From positions 1 to 64,000 of the forward strand of contig NZ_SLZL01000011.1 in NCBI RefSeq assembly GCF_004342605.1: a stretch of DNA of 64,000 nt, read 5' to 3'. This DNA comes from Caulobacter sp. BK020 (GTDB taxonomy: Bacteria; Pseudomonadota; Alphaproteobacteria; Caulobacterales; Caulobacteraceae). The position numbers and the translations under genes are program-made. The notes beneath the pieces are model-generated. The model saw only the letters and a list, made by a program, of their open reading frames with translations. It did no database searches and was not told where the DNA came from. Positions 54,500 through 64,000 of this stretch are shown one piece after another. Position 1 is the first letter of the stretch. Each line of letters opens with the position of its first letter.

Positions 54500-54530
54500 A
54501 AACGGGCCCCGATCGCATGATCGAGGCCCG
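54500..54530 (-). terminator. hairpin with T run between metK and trmB
   Basis: GGGCCTCGATC and GATCGGGGCCC pair on the minus strand and are followed by GTTTTC. It lies about 90 bases after the metK stop and 35 bases before trmB. It should end the metK transcript. Confidence 0.65.
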
Positions 54531-54540
54531 CATCACGGTC

Positions 54541-54606
54541 GGGGACACACACTCGCTCCCCAACCGAGCCAGATCGGCATGAGCAGCGGGGCGAGTGTGT
54601 GTCCCC
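54541..54606. repeat. REP-like inverted repeat with GGGGACA ends
   Basis: The arms GGGGACACACACTCGC (54541-54556) and GCGAGTGTGTGTCCCC (54591-54606) are perfectly complementary with a 34-base loop. GGGGACA ends link it to the palindrome at 26610-26635 and to REP/RAYT-type elements. It lies in the metK-trmB gap, close after the metK stop. Confidence 0.8.
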
Positions 54607-54621
54607 AGATGTTGTCTGGCC

Positions 54622-55845
54622 TCAGGCCAGGCCCTTCAGTTCCGACACCAGGTCGGTCTTCTCCCACGAGAAGCCGCCCTCGTTGTCCGGCGTGCGGCCG
54701 AAGTGGCCGTAGGCGGCGGTGCGGGCGTAGATCGGCTTGTTCAGCTGCAGGTGTTCACGGATCGAGCGCGGGGTGGCGCCGCCGATCAGCTGGGGCAAAA
54801 GCTTTTCCAGCTGGGCCGGATCGACCTTGCCGGTGCCGTGCAGGTCGACGTGGAACGACACGGGCTGGGCCACGCCGATGGCGTAGGCGATCTGGATGGT
54901 GCAGCGGTCGGCCAGACCCGCGGCGACCACGTTCTTGGCCAGGTAGCGGCAGGCATAGGCCGCCGAGCGGTCGACCTTGGTCGGGTCCTTGCCCGAGAAC
55001 GCGCCGCCGCCGTGCGGGGCCGCGCCGCCATAGGTGTCGACGATGATCTTGCGGCCGGTGACGCCGGCGTCGCCGTCCGGGCCGCCGATCTCGAAGCGGC
55101 CGGTCGGATTGACCAGCCACTGGGTCTTCTTGGTGATCAGACCGTCCGGGAAGATCGGCAGGATGTGCGGCTTGATCAGGTCCAGCACGCGCTTGGAGGT
55201 CGCGGCCTTGCCGTCGATCTTCTTCTTGTGCTGGTGCGACACGACGATCGAGACCACGCGGACCGGCTTGCCGGCGGCGTCGTATTCCAGGGTCACCTGG
55301 CTCTTGGCGTCGGGCTCAAGCTCCGACAGCTCGCCCGAGTGGCGCAGCTGGGCCAGGCGGCTGAGGATGTTGTGGCTGTACTGCAGGGTGGCCGGCATCA
55401 GCTCCGGGGTCTCGGTGCTGGCGTAGCCGAACATGATGCCCTGGTCGCCGGCGCCTTCGTCCTTCTTGTCCGAGGCGTCCACGCCCTGGGCGATGTGGGC
55501 CGACTGGCCGTGCAGGTAGCAGGCGTACTTGGCCTTCTCCCAGTGGAAGCCCTTCTGCTCGTAGCCGATATCCTTGATCGCGGCCCGGACCTTGGGCTCC
55601 AGCGACTTGATGATGTCCTTGGTCAGCTGTTTGTTGGCGGCCTTGTCGCCGCCCGGCTTGCCGGCCCGCACCTCGCCCGCCAGGACGATGCGGTTGGTGG
55701 TGACCAGGGTTTCGCAGGCGACGCGGGCTTCGGAGTCGGCGCTCAGGAAGGCGTCGACGACGGTGTCGCTGATCCGGTCGGCGACCTTGTCCGGATGGCC
55801 TTCGGAAACGCTTTCGCTGGTGAAGATGTAGGAAGAACGGCTCAA
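54622..55845 (-). CDS. metK: S-adenosylmethionine synthetase
   Basis: A 407-residue enzyme making SAM from methionine and ATP. Signatures are [16 protein letters not shown] (residues 12-27), [20 protein letters not shown] and [20 protein letters not shown]. Two short insertions (residues near 60-75 and 170-185) compared with E. coli are usual in this lineage. A palindrome sits about 60 bp upstream. No SAM riboswitch is recognised. Confidence 0.98.
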   Translation of the reverse strand: MSRSSYIFTSESVSEGHPDKVADRISDTVVDAFLSADSEARVACETLVTTNRIVLAGEVRAGKPGGDKAANKQLTKDIIKSLEPKVRAAIKDIGYEQKGFHWEKAKYACYLHGQSAHIAQGVDASDKKDEGAGDQGIMFGYASTETPELMPATLQYSHNILSRLAQLRHSGELSELEPDAKSQVTLEYDAAGKPVRVVSIVVSHQHKKKIDGKAATSKRVLDLIKPHILPIFPDGLITKKTQWLVNPTGRFEIGGPDGDAGVTGRKIIVDTYGGAAPHGGGAFSGKDPTKVDRSAAYACRYLAKNVVAAGLADRCTIQIAYAIGVAQPVSFHVDLHGTGKVDPAQLEKLLPQLIGGATPRSIREHLQLNKPIYARTAAYGHFGRTPDNEGGFSWEKTDLVSELKGLA

Positions 55846-55905
55846 GGGTCAGCTCCGGACATGACGTCGCCCGCTCGGACGGTCTGCCCGAGGGAACTAG
55901 TCGCG

Positions 55906-55923
55906 AACATATAAAGATATGTT
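55906..55923 (-). promoter_or_regulatory. AT-rich palindrome upstream of metK
   Basis: AACATAT-AAAG-ATATGTT is an 18-bp palindrome 61 bases upstream of the metK start, in otherwise GC-rich DNA. ArsR-type regulators of SAM/SAH metabolism (SahR or SamR) have been described for proteobacterial methionine-cycle genes and bind AT-rich palindromes. That assignment here is inference. Confidence 0.55.
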
Positions 55924-55958
55924 TATGTCCGCAAGCCGCCCTGGCCTGCTTTCGCCGA

Positions 55959-56393
55959 TCAGGCTTCCGCCTCTTCCTCGATCAGCTCGTCGGCCATCGA
56001 CCGGACGAGGTCGAGAATGCGCCGGCGGACGCGGGACTTGCCGATGCGCGGAAACAGCGCGGCCAGTTCCAGGCCTTCCGGGGTCATCAGGAAATCGTGC
56101 ACGAACTGCTCGGAGCCGTTTTCCTCGAAACCGTCGACATCGGTCGGGTCGGCCAGGCCTTCGAAGAAGTAGGACACCGAGGACTGCAGGCTCTTGGCGA
56201 TCTCGTACAGCTTGGAGGCGCTGACGCGGTTGGCGCCGCGCTCGTACTTCTGCACCTGCTGGAAGGTCAGGCCCAGATCGTCGGCCAGACGCTCCTGGCT
56301 GACGCCGAGAATCTTGCGCCGCATGCGGATGCGGGCGCCGACGTGCAGGTCGATCGGGTTGGGGGAGCGGTCTTGGTCAGAGGTCGTGTTCAT
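55959..56393 (-). CDS. XRE-family regulator, PhrR-like
   Basis: A 144-residue protein from the ATG at 56393 (the upstream TTG at 56402 is less likely). Residues 15-75 form a Cro/C1-type helix-turn-helix (RIRMRRKILGVSQERLADDL, then QQVQKYERGANRVSASKLYE). The C-terminal part is helical and acidic. Position between lnt and metK is conserved in alphaproteobacteria, where the gene has been called phrR. Target genes are unknown. Confidence 0.85.
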   Translation of the reverse strand: MNTTSDQDRSPNPIDLHVGARIRMRRKILGVSQERLADDLGLTFQQVQKYERGANRVSASKLYEIAKSLQSSVSYFFEGLADPTDVDGFEENGSEQFVHDFLMTPEGLELAALFPRIGKSRVRRRILDLVRSMADELIEEEAEA

Positions 56394-56446
56394 GCCGTTC
56401 AATCACTTGGGGGAAAAAGCCACGGGAATCTGGAAGCCTGTCTGTT

Positions 56447-58030
56447 TCAGTTCGGGACTTTTTCCAAGCGCCGACCCCCTGGAACGCGAATCGCGGCGGC
56501 GAATGAAACCAAAAGCAGCAGTCCGAATGGCCAGTGCCCAAGTCTGGAGAACAGCGTCGGAAAGCCGACATTGGGCACCTTACCGTCGATCACCCCTGAT
56601 TCGCCAAGATTCAGGCGGGCGTGGGGCAAGATCCGCCCTCGGGCGTCGATCAGGGCGGAAACCCCCGTCGGCGTCGCCCGGATCAGCGGCAGGCCCGTCT
56701 CGATCGCGCGATAGCTGGCCAGGTTCAGGTGCTGCAAGGGTCCGGACGTCACGCCGAACCACGCGTCGTTGGAGACATTGACGATGGCGCGCACGGCCGG
56801 CGCCGGCTCGGCCAGGCGCGGGAACAGGCTCTCATAGCAGATCAGCGGCTGGACCAGCAGGTTCGGGGCGATCCGCAGCGGCCTGGGGGCCGGCCCCGTG
56901 GCGAAGCCGTCGCCCAGATGGGCCATGCTCTTGACGCCCAGCTTCGTCATCAGGGCGTCGGCCGGCAGGTACTCGCCGAACGGCACCAGCCGGTGCTTGT
57001 CGTAGATCCCGACCACCTCGACATCGCCGGCCGTGCGGCGCAGGGCGACCAGGCTGTTGTAATAGACTGGTTTGTCGGGGGTCCCTTCGTAGCGATAGCC
57101 GCCCAGCAGCATCACCTGCCCCGGCTTGAGGGCGTCGACGATGGCCTGCCGCACCCAGCTGCCCGGAACCATGTAGTCGTTGATCGCCAACGGCAGGGCG
57201 CCCTCGGGCCAGACGACGAGATCGGCGGGCTTGCCGGCGTAGGGCCTGGCGGTCAGCGAGACATAGGCCTGGACGATCTGGGCGAAGCGCGCCTGGTCCC
57301 ACTTGGATTCCTGCGGGATGTCGGCCTGGATGATGCGGACGGTCGTGGGCGCCTGACCAGCGACCGGCGTGGGCGCGGCGCGCAGCAGCCATCCGCCGGC
57401 GAAGAGCACCCCCAGGCCGGCGAGCGCCGCCCCCACCGCGATCCGGCCGCGCCTGCCGTCGCGCCAGACCGCCGGGGCCGCGGCGATCGCCAGGGTGAAC
57501 CAGGTCAGGCCGTAGGCGCCGACCAGGGCCGCGACCTGCGACACGGCCGAGCCGGCCTTCCAGGTCTCGCCGGGCAGGTTCCAGGGAAAGCCGGTCAGGA
57601 TGTGTCCGCGCGTCCACTCCAAAGCCGCGAAGGCGCCGGCGAACACCAGCACGCGCCGCGCGCCGGGCGGGCGGACCAGGCGGTAGAGCACCGCCGCCAG
57701 ACCCCAGAACAACGCCATGCCCGCGGCCATCGCCGCCACCGCGAACGGGGCCATCCAGCCCTGGTTGGCGGCGTCGACCATGAAGGCCTCGGCGATCCAC
57801 CAGGTGGAAAGGCCGAAATAGGCGAGCCCCGTCAGCCAGCCGCGAAAGAAGGCCGAGCGCAGGGGTCGAGGCCCGTCGGCCGCGTCCAGCAGCCAGAGAA
57901 GCGCGGCGTAGCCCAGCAGGCCCGGCAGGATCCCGAACGGCGGATGGGCCAGGGCGGCGGCCAGGCCCGCCAGCAGGGCCAGACCCCGGGCGCGCCACGG
58001 CGTCAACTTCGACGGGACCGGCAGGGTCAC
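56447..58030 (-). CDS. lnt: apolipoprotein N-acyltransferase
   Basis: A 527-residue inner-membrane enzyme that completes lipoprotein maturation. The start is GTG 58030, whose GTGA overlaps the stop of the upstream gene. Six to seven membrane segments precede the nitrilase domain. The catalytic Glu lies in VVWPEGALPL, a Lys in IPQESKWDQ-type loops, and the catalytic Cys in LICYESLFP. The longer frame to 58258 is antisense-like and rejected. Confidence 0.96.
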   Translation of the reverse strand: MTLPVPSKLTPWRARGLALLAGLAAALAHPPFGILPGLLGYAALLWLLDAADGPRPLRSAFFRGWLTGLAYFGLSTWWIAEAFMVDAANQGWMAPFAVAAMAAGMALFWGLAAVLYRLVRPPGARRVLVFAGAFAALEWTRGHILTGFPWNLPGETWKAGSAVSQVAALVGAYGLTWFTLAIAAAPAVWRDGRRGRIAVGAALAGLGVLFAGGWLLRAAPTPVAGQAPTTVRIIQADIPQESKWDQARFAQIVQAYVSLTARPYAGKPADLVVWPEGALPLAINDYMVPGSWVRQAIVDALKPGQVMLLGGYRYEGTPDKPVYYNSLVALRRTAGDVEVVGIYDKHRLVPFGEYLPADALMTKLGVKSMAHLGDGFATGPAPRPLRIAPNLLVQPLICYESLFPRLAEPAPAVRAIVNVSNDAWFGVTSGPLQHLNLASYRAIETGLPLIRATPTGVSALIDARGRILPHARLNLGESGVIDGKVPNVGFPTLFSRLGHWPFGLLLLVSFAAAIRVPGGRRLEKVPN

Positions 58031-58950
58031 GAAGCGGCCACGCGTCCGGGCGGGTCGGAGGCCTCGGCGTCGGGCGCGACGACGGGGCGCACCCGCACCC
58101 GGCGCACCCGCCGTGGATCGGCCTCGACGACCTCCAGGTCGAAGCCGGCCGGATGGGCGATCACCTCGCCGCGCTGCGGCACGCGGCCAGCCAGAGCCAC
58201 CACCAGGCCGGCGACGGTGTCGATGTCCTCTTCCATGTCCGGCGGCGCCAGGTCGCAATCGAGCGCGGCCTCCAGGTCCTCCAGCGGCGCGCGGGCGTCG
58301 ACCTCGAACAGGCCGCCGGGACGGGCGACGATGTTGGACACCTGGGCGTCGTCGTGCTCGTCGTCGATCTCGCCGACCACCGCCTCGATCAGGTCCTCCA
58401 TGGTCACCAGGCCGTCGGTGCCGCCGAACTCGTCGATGACCAGGGCCATGTGGATGCGGCTGGTGCGCATGCGCAGCAGCAGGTCGGCGGCCCGCATCGA
58501 GGCCGGCACGTACAGCGCCTCGCGCCGCAACCGGTGCAGGATCTGGTCGGCGGCCCCCGGACGCCTGTCGTCATCGGCCAGCAGGCGGAACACGTCCTTG
58601 ACGTGGACCACCCCCACTGGATCGTCCAGGGTCTCGCGATAGATCGGCATCCGCGAGTGCTCGGCCTCGGTGAACTGGGCCACCAGCGCCTCGAACGCCG
58701 TCGACACCTCGACCGCCACGATGTCGGCGCGGGGGGTCATCACGTCGGCCACCCTCAGGCTCTGGAACGCCTCGGCCTGGTCGACCATGTCGACCTCGTG
58801 GACCAGGGCCGGGTCGGCCGGACGCGTCTCAGCCGACGGGACCAGCCCGCCCGGGGCCAGCCCCTTGCGCATCCTGCGGAAGAACGCCCGCACGCCCCGG
58901 CTCAGGCGAGCCGGGCCGGCGGGCGTGGAACTCTGGTCGTCGCTGGGCAT
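58027..58950 (-). CDS. CorC/HlyC-type CBS-domain protein
   Basis: A 307-residue cytosolic CorC-type protein without the membrane domain. Two CBS domains lie at about 70-185 (VADVMTPRADIVAVEVSTAF, then MALVIDEFGGTDGLVTMEDL). A CorC_HlyC domain (residues 210-285) follows. It is linked to Mg/Co homeostasis in E. coli. It sits between ybeY and lnt, as in many genomes. Confidence 0.93.
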   Translation of the reverse strand: MPSDDQSSTPAGPARLSRGVRAFFRRMRKGLAPGGLVPSAETRPADPALVHEVDMVDQAEAFQSLRVADVMTPRADIVAVEVSTAFEALVAQFTEAEHSRMPIYRETLDDPVGVVHVKDVFRLLADDDRRPGAADQILHRLRREALYVPASMRAADLLLRMRTSRIHMALVIDEFGGTDGLVTMEDLIEAVVGEIDDEHDDAQVSNIVARPGGLFEVDARAPLEDLEAALDCDLAPPDMEEDIDTVAGLVVALAGRVPQRGEVIAHPAGFDLEVVEADPRRVRRVRVRPVVAPDAEASDPPGRVAAS

Positions 58951-58962
58951 GCCCTGGCTTGG

Positions 58963-59451
58963 TTATCCCTCTGGTGACGTGGGTTCGGCGTAGGGATCGG
59001 GAATGTCCAAACCCGCGAGGATCTCGCGCTCGAACGCTTCCATCGCCTCGGCCTCGGCGTCGTCCTGATGATCGTATCCTAAGAGATGAAGCACCCCGTG
59101 CGCCACCAGATGTTGCAAGTGGTGCGCGAGGGGCTTGCCCTGCTCGGCCGCTTCGCGGGCGCAGACCCCGAACGCCAGGGCGATATCGCCGATCTGGCCT
59201 TCCGGATTGCCCACGGGATCTTGAGCCGAGGGGAAGGACAGGACGTTGGTCGCATAGTCCTTCTGGCGGAAGTCGCGGTTCAGCGCCTGGACGCTGTCGT
59301 CGTCGGCCAGCAGGATGACGATGCCGTTCCCTTCGATGTCCTCGTGAGCGTCCAGCACCGCCTGGGCGGCGCGCCAGACCAGGGCCTCGACCTCGGGCTC
59401 GGCCCTGATCCAGGCCTCATCCTCGATCTCGATGTCGACCGTGACGGTCAT
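58963..59451 (-). CDS. ybeY: rRNA maturation endoribonuclease YbeY
   Basis: A 162-residue single-domain metalloprotein. The zinc motif HxxxHxxxxxH is clear (HGVLHLLGYDH near 130). The active Arg is in LNRDFRQKDYATNVLSF. It is required for 16S 3'-end processing and quality control. It begins on the base where phoH ends. Confidence 0.96.
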   Translation of the reverse strand: MTVTVDIEIEDEAWIRAEPEVEALVWRAAQAVLDAHEDIEGNGIVILLADDDSVQALNRDFRQKDYATNVLSFPSAQDPVGNPEGQIGDIALAFGVCAREAAEQGKPLAHHLQHLVAHGVLHLLGYDHQDDAEAEAMEAFEREILAGLDIPDPYAEPTSPEG

Positions 59452-60391
59452 CAGCGCGTCGTCGTCTGCAGGGCGTCGGCGTCGTAGGCCTTGACGATGC
59501 GCTCGACCAGCGGATGGCGCACCACGTCGGCCGAGGTGAAACGCGACACCGCCACGCCCTCGACCCCCTCCAGGATCGACACGGCATGGGCCAGGCCGGA
59601 GTCTCGCGGGTTCAGCAGGTCGACCTGGGTCGGATCTCCGGTGACCACCATCCGCGCGCCCTCGCCCAGCCGGGTCAGCACCATCTTCATCTGCAGCCGC
59701 GAGCAGTTCTGGGCTTCATCGACAATGACGAACGCATGGGCCAGGGTGCGACCGCGCATGAAGGCGATCGGGGCGACCTCGATCTCCAGCTTCTCGCGGC
59801 GGCGGCGCAGCTGGTCGGCGCCCATGATGTCAGTCAGAGCCTCCCAGACCGGGGCCATGTAGGGGTCGACCTTCTCGTTGAGGTCGCCTGGCAGAAAGCC
59901 CAGCTTCTCGCCAGCCTCGACGGCGGGCCGGGTGACGATCAGCCGGTCGACCTCGCCGCGCAGCAGCATGCCCGCGCCCTGGGCGACGGCCAGGAAGGTC
60001 TTGCCCGTGCCGGCCGGGCCCAGGCCGAAGCACAGCGGATGGCTGGCCATGGCCTCCATGTAGCGGGCCTGGCCCTTGGTCTTGGGCGACACCGAGCCCT
60101 TGCGCACCGCGCGAGGCGAGGCCTGGCCGCCGGCGCTGTGGGCCTCGCCGACCGCCACCCGCACGTCGGCCTCCACCACCTCGTCCTCGGCGTCGGCCCG
60201 ATCGGCCAGGGCGACGATCACCCGCTTGGCGCTTGAGCGGCCCTTGACGTCGCCGGTGATCGTCACCCCGCCGCCCGGCGTCTCGATCAGCACCTTGAAG
60301 GCGTCCTCGATCAGGGCGGCGTGACGGCCGTTCGGGCCGGAAACGGCGCGCACGGCGGCAGCGGACAGGGGCAGGAACTCAGGCGTGCGGC

Positions 60392-60395
<4 letters not shown>
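59451..60395 (-). CDS. phoH: PhoH-family ATPase (YbeZ)
   Basis: A 314-residue protein starting at TTG 60395, overlapping miaB by TTGA. Walker A is [14 protein letters not shown] near residue 126. Walker B-type segment [19 protein letters not shown] and [11 protein letters not shown] follow. YbeZ works with YbeY in rRNA handling. Confidence 0.95.
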
Positions 60396-61744
<1,349 letters not shown>

Positions 61745-61793
61745 GGGGGCGTTATGAGCGCGGGGGCGTTAACGCGCAAGGCCGTGGGGAATA

Positions 61794-61897
61794 CACTTGC
61801 CCCCTACTGGCCTTCGGCCGTCTTCCCCCGGAGGGGGAAGAGCGCTCCGCCCCCTATGGGGGCGGACAGACGGCGAAGCCGTCAGGTGGGGGCAAGT
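61794..61897. repeat. multi-hairpin dispersed repeat, copy 4 (104 bp)
   Basis: It runs from CACTTGCCCCC to GGTGGGGGCAAGT. It has the hairpins of copy 1 with base changes that keep pairing (e.g. GGCCTTCGGCC and GACGGC/GCCGTC). It lies between fur and miaB, 7 bases after the fur stop. Confidence 0.85.
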
Positions 61898-61904
61898 TCG
61901 AGGC

Positions 61905-62312
61905 TCACTCCTCGATCGGAACCCCGTACAGCTCCAGCCGGTGATCCACCAGCTTGTAGCCCAGCTTCCGCGCGATGGCGTTCTGCAGGGCCTCGATCTC
62001 CTCGTCCACGAACTCGACGACCTTGCCGGTCTTCATGTCGATCAGGTGGTCGTGGTGATGGTCGGGGGTCTCTTCGTAGCGCGAGCGGCCGTCGCGGAAG
62101 TCGTGGCGCTCGATGATGCCGCTCTCCTCGAACAGGCGGACCGTCCGATAGACCGTGGCGATCGAGATGTGCGGGTCGACGGCGTGGGCGCGGCGGTGCA
62201 GTTCCTCGACGTCCGGATGGTCGGTGGCCGCCGACAGCACGCGGGCGATGACCCGACGCTGGTCGGTCATGCGCATGCCCTTATCGATGCAGAGCTTTTC
62301 GAGGCGATCCAC
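61905..62312 (-). CDS. fur: ferric uptake regulator Fur
   Basis: A 135-residue Fur. I chose the GTG at 62312 (GGAG 8 bases upstream, MDRLEKL... N-terminus); the ATG at 62339 has no site. Winged helix at 15-85 (RMTDQRRVIARVLSAATDHP, ISIATVYRTVRLFEESGIIE). The HHHDHLI motif in the dimer/metal region replaces the usual HHHDH. No CxxC zinc motif is seen, which is normal in this clade. It likely represses the receptor at 32-34 kb through the Fur box. Confidence 0.94.
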   Translation of the reverse strand: MDRLEKLCIDKGMRMTDQRRVIARVLSAATDHPDVEELHRRAHAVDPHISIATVYRTVRLFEESGIIERHDFRDGRSRYEETPDHHHDHLIDMKTGKVVEFVDEEIEALQNAIARKLGYKLVDHRLELYGVPIEE

Positions 62313-62372
62313 GGCGACGTCTCCGGAAGATGAATCCAAGCCAGATTCGCGGGCAAGATAGGGGTTTGGCCG

Positions 62373-62825
62373 CTAGCTGTTAAGCACCCGACGCATCACC
62401 ACCGCGTCCTTGGCCCCATCCGCATGGGGATAATAGCCTTTTCTCAGGCCCACGCGGGCGAAGCCGGTGGTCTCGTAGAGCCGGATCGCCGCGACATTGT
62501 CGGCCGCGACCTCGAGAAACATCTCGAAGGCGGCGGCTTCCCTGGCGACGCCGGCCGCCATCTCGACCAGGGCGGCGCCCCAGCCGCGGCGGCGGGCGGC
62601 GGGGTCGACGGCCACGGTCAGGATCTCGGCCTCGCCGGCGATCGCCCGGCACAGGATGAAGCCCTTGGCCTCCTCCGGTTGGCCAGCCTCGCCCAGCACC
62701 GCGAAGGCGCCGGGGCTGTTGAGCAGGGTCTCGAATTCCTCCGCCGACCAGGGCCGGTCGAAGGCCCGGTCGTGCAGATCGGCCAGGGTGAAGCAGGCTT
62801 CCAGCCCGACAGGACGCAGGATCAT
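62373..62825 (-). CDS. rimI: ribosomal-protein-alanine N-acetyltransferase RimI-like
   Basis: A 150-residue GNAT acetyltransferase. The acetyl-CoA motif is VAVDPAARRRGWGAALVEMA. The C-terminal IRLYETTGFARVGLRKGYYP is typical of RimI. It overlaps tsaB by ATGA. RimI acetylates S18 in E. coli, though in many genomes this gene simply travels with tsaB. Confidence 0.9.
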   Translation of the reverse strand: MILRPVGLEACFTLADLHDRAFDRPWSAEEFETLLNSPGAFAVLGEAGQPEEAKGFILCRAIAGEAEILTVAVDPAARRRGWGAALVEMAAGVAREAAAFEMFLEVAADNVAAIRLYETTGFARVGLRKGYYPHADGAKDAVVMRRVLNS

Positions 62826-63463
62826 GCCGCGGGCGCCACGGCGTAGGGCGCGCGCAGATAGAGCGGCCGGGGCGAATGGCCGGGGATCGGCTTGGCCGCC
62901 GCCAGGCGGGCGATGGCCACGGGATCGGCATAGGCCGGCGTCAGCACGGTGGCGCCGGGCAGGACCTCGGCGACCAGCGGCGCACCGGACCCGATCAGGG
63001 TGGCCGGTCCGCCCGAATAGAGCTCGGCCAGGCGCGCGGCGGCCACCCCGACCTCCAGGGCGTCGGGAGCCATCAGCGGCCTTCCGCCGTCGAAGACCTG
63101 CAGATAGACTTGGCCCATCTTGGCGTCGAGCACACCGGCCACGAGGCCCACCGCCTGGGCCGAGGCCGCCAGGGCCTCCAGGGTGTTGACGCCGACGCAG
63201 GGGATCGACAGGGCCGTGGCCAGGCCCTTGGCGAAGGACAGCCCGACCCGCAGGCCGGTGAACGAGCCGGGGCCGACGGTGACGGCGACGCGGGTCAGCT
63301 CGGCGAACGTCACCCCGGCCTCGGCCGCCACTTCGCGGGCCAGGACGGCGATGCGCTCCTGGTGACCGCGAGTCATCGGCTCGCTGCGGGCGGCGCGGAC
63401 GACGTCGCCGTCCAGGATGGCGACGGAGCTGGCGTTCAGGCAGGTGTCGATGGAAAGGATCAA
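62822..63463 (-). CDS. tsaB: tRNA threonylcarbamoyladenosine biosynthesis protein TsaB
   Basis: A 213-residue protein starting at TTG 63463 (TTGA overlaps the upstream stop); the longer frame to 63685 is spurious. N-terminal LSIDTCLNASSVAILDGD and TVGPGSFTGLRVGLSFAKGL identify TsaB. It is a scaffold for TsaD in t6A37 synthesis. Length is normal. Confidence 0.95.
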   Translation of the reverse strand: MILSIDTCLNASSVAILDGDVVRAARSEPMTRGHQERIAVLAREVAAEAGVTFAELTRVAVTVGPGSFTGLRVGLSFAKGLATALSIPCVGVNTLEALAASAQAVGLVAGVLDAKMGQVYLQVFDGGRPLMAPDALEVGVAAARLAELYSGGPATLIGSGAPLVAEVLPGATVLTPAYADPVAIARLAAAKPIPGHSPRPLYLRAPYAVAPAA

Positions 63464-64000
63464 TTCGTCACCGGAGCTACGGGCGCGCCCCCCCGCCAGA
63501 GGAATTCTCGCAAGGTCGCCTTGTCGCGCAGCACCGCCTCGGGCGGCGTTGCGTCCACCGTCCAGCCGGGCACGGCGAACACGTAGCGCAGCACCGGCTC
63601 GCCGGGCTGGGTGCAGATCACAGCGTGGGCGTCGCGGTCCTTGCCCATCCAGCAGCGCGGATAGTCCATGTCGGCGTCCGCCCATTTCAGGCCGAGCGTC
63701 TCGCCGCGCGGCCCCTGGGGCGCGCCGCCGGTGACGCGGATGTCGCCGACCGTGCGGGCGCCGGGATTGCCTTGAATCTCGATCACGCCGCCGTCCTGTC
63801 GAACCGTGATGATCGGCGTCTCCGCGCCCTGGGCGTCACGCAGGACGCCGGCTTCGACCTGGGCCTTGGGAAACCGCGGCCTGATGGCGTCGAGCGAAAA
63901 CTCGGTCAACGACATCAGCGGGCCGACCGAGAACTCGTCCAGAGCCAGCGGACCACCGACATACGGCGTGAAGCGATCGACCCCGCCGTCGGCAGCCGGC
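63460..64000 (-). CDS. DUF1131-like protein, incomplete at the right edge
   Basis: The frame ends at 63460 and stays open to the window edge, about 180 codons. The sequence FSVGPLMSLTEFSLDAIRPR, VRQDGGVIEIQGNPGARTVG, DYPRCWMGKDRDAHAVIC resembles the DUF1131 family (YfeY-like lipoproteins). An internal ATG at 63915 is not a likely start because coding continues upstream (VGGPLALDEFSVGPL). The N-terminus is outside the window. Confidence 0.6.
   Translation of the reverse strand, partial: PAADGGVDRFTPYVGGPLALDEFSVGPLMSLTEFSLDAIRPRFPKAQVEAGVLRDAQGAETPIITVRQDGGVIEIQGNPGARTVGDIRVTGGAPQGPRGETLGLKWADADMDYPRCWMGKDRDAHAVICTQPGEPVLRYVFAVPGWTVDATPPEAVLRDKATLREFLWRGGAPVAPVTN

Noticed and set aside
55846..55958. 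SAM riboswitch upstream of metK
   Set aside because: No recognisable SAM-I or SAM-II core or pseudoknot; only an 18-bp DNA palindrome is evident.
58031..58258. Longer N-terminus for Lnt
   Set aside because: It lies out of frame over the CorC-like gene; the GTG at 58030 gives a normal-length protein.

Overview
The window is high-GC, densely coding DNA that fits an alphaproteobacterium of the Caulobacter/Phenylobacterium type. The evidence is the joined blocks rimP-nusA-ylxR-infB ... rbfA-truB-rpsO-pnp and tsaB-rimI-fur-miaB-phoH-ybeY-corC-lnt-(phrR-like)-metK-trmB, a Fur of alphaproteobacterial type, ribosome binding sites of AGGAG type, and frequent stop/start overlaps. The species assignment is inference. 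No rRNA, tRNA, CRISPR array, integrase or complete prophage was recognised.

Layout. 0-1.6 kb: the tail of an IS630-like transposase at the edge, a small membrane protein, and a RES/Xre toxin-antitoxin pair with a clear promoter. 1.6-8.9 kb: pbpC and a giant alpha-2-macroglobulin (yfhM), a periplasmic defence and peptidoglycan pair. 8.9-13.2 kb: beta-carbonic anhydrase, an Lrp regulator divergent from alanine dehydrogenase, an SpsF-like cytidylyltransferase and an aldo/keto reductase. 13.3-25.6 kb: a molybdenum neighbourhood (XdhC, moaA-moaD-moaE-moaB-moaC, a MocA-like cytidylyltransferase, and the two subunits of an exported isoquinoline/aldehyde oxidoreductase). It is interrupted by a roughly 3 kb accessory island carrying a DUF4209-type protein with a HEPN-like RxxxxH motif, and by a cluster of small unknown genes around a LuxR-type regulator. 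25.7-36.3 kb: siroheme synthase, an MHS-type transporter, a multi-PAS hybrid histidine kinase, a Fur-box-controlled TonB receptor with a PiuC hydroxylase, a LysE exporter and RNase T2. 36.3-37.4 kb: AT-richer foreign-looking genes (DUF3892 and a HARE-type winged helix). 37.5-51.3 kb: the translation/transcription superoperon, split between infB and rbfA by a 3.3 kb block with an AbrB/PIN toxin-antitoxin pair. 51.5-54.5 kb: ppa, then a TetR/membrane-protein cassette flanked by two 106-bp direct repeats. 53.8-64 kb: the trmB-to-tsaB housekeeping run, with a DUF1131-like gene cut by the right edge.

Dispersed non-coding repeats are conspicuous. There are four copies of a 104-121 bp multi-hairpin element (one is a half copy), a second multi-hairpin family at 28.4 kb, a 32-bp-arm inverted repeat at 35.5 kb, two GGGGACA-type palindromes, and the two 106-bp repeats at 52.4 and 53.7 kb. 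They sit almost exclusively at gene ends, sometimes supplying the stop codon.

The best candidates for something not yet described are the DUF4209/HEPN island inside the Mo-cofactor region, the nested-frame LuxR/ORF91 locus with its neighbouring small genes, and the repeat-flanked TetR cassette.
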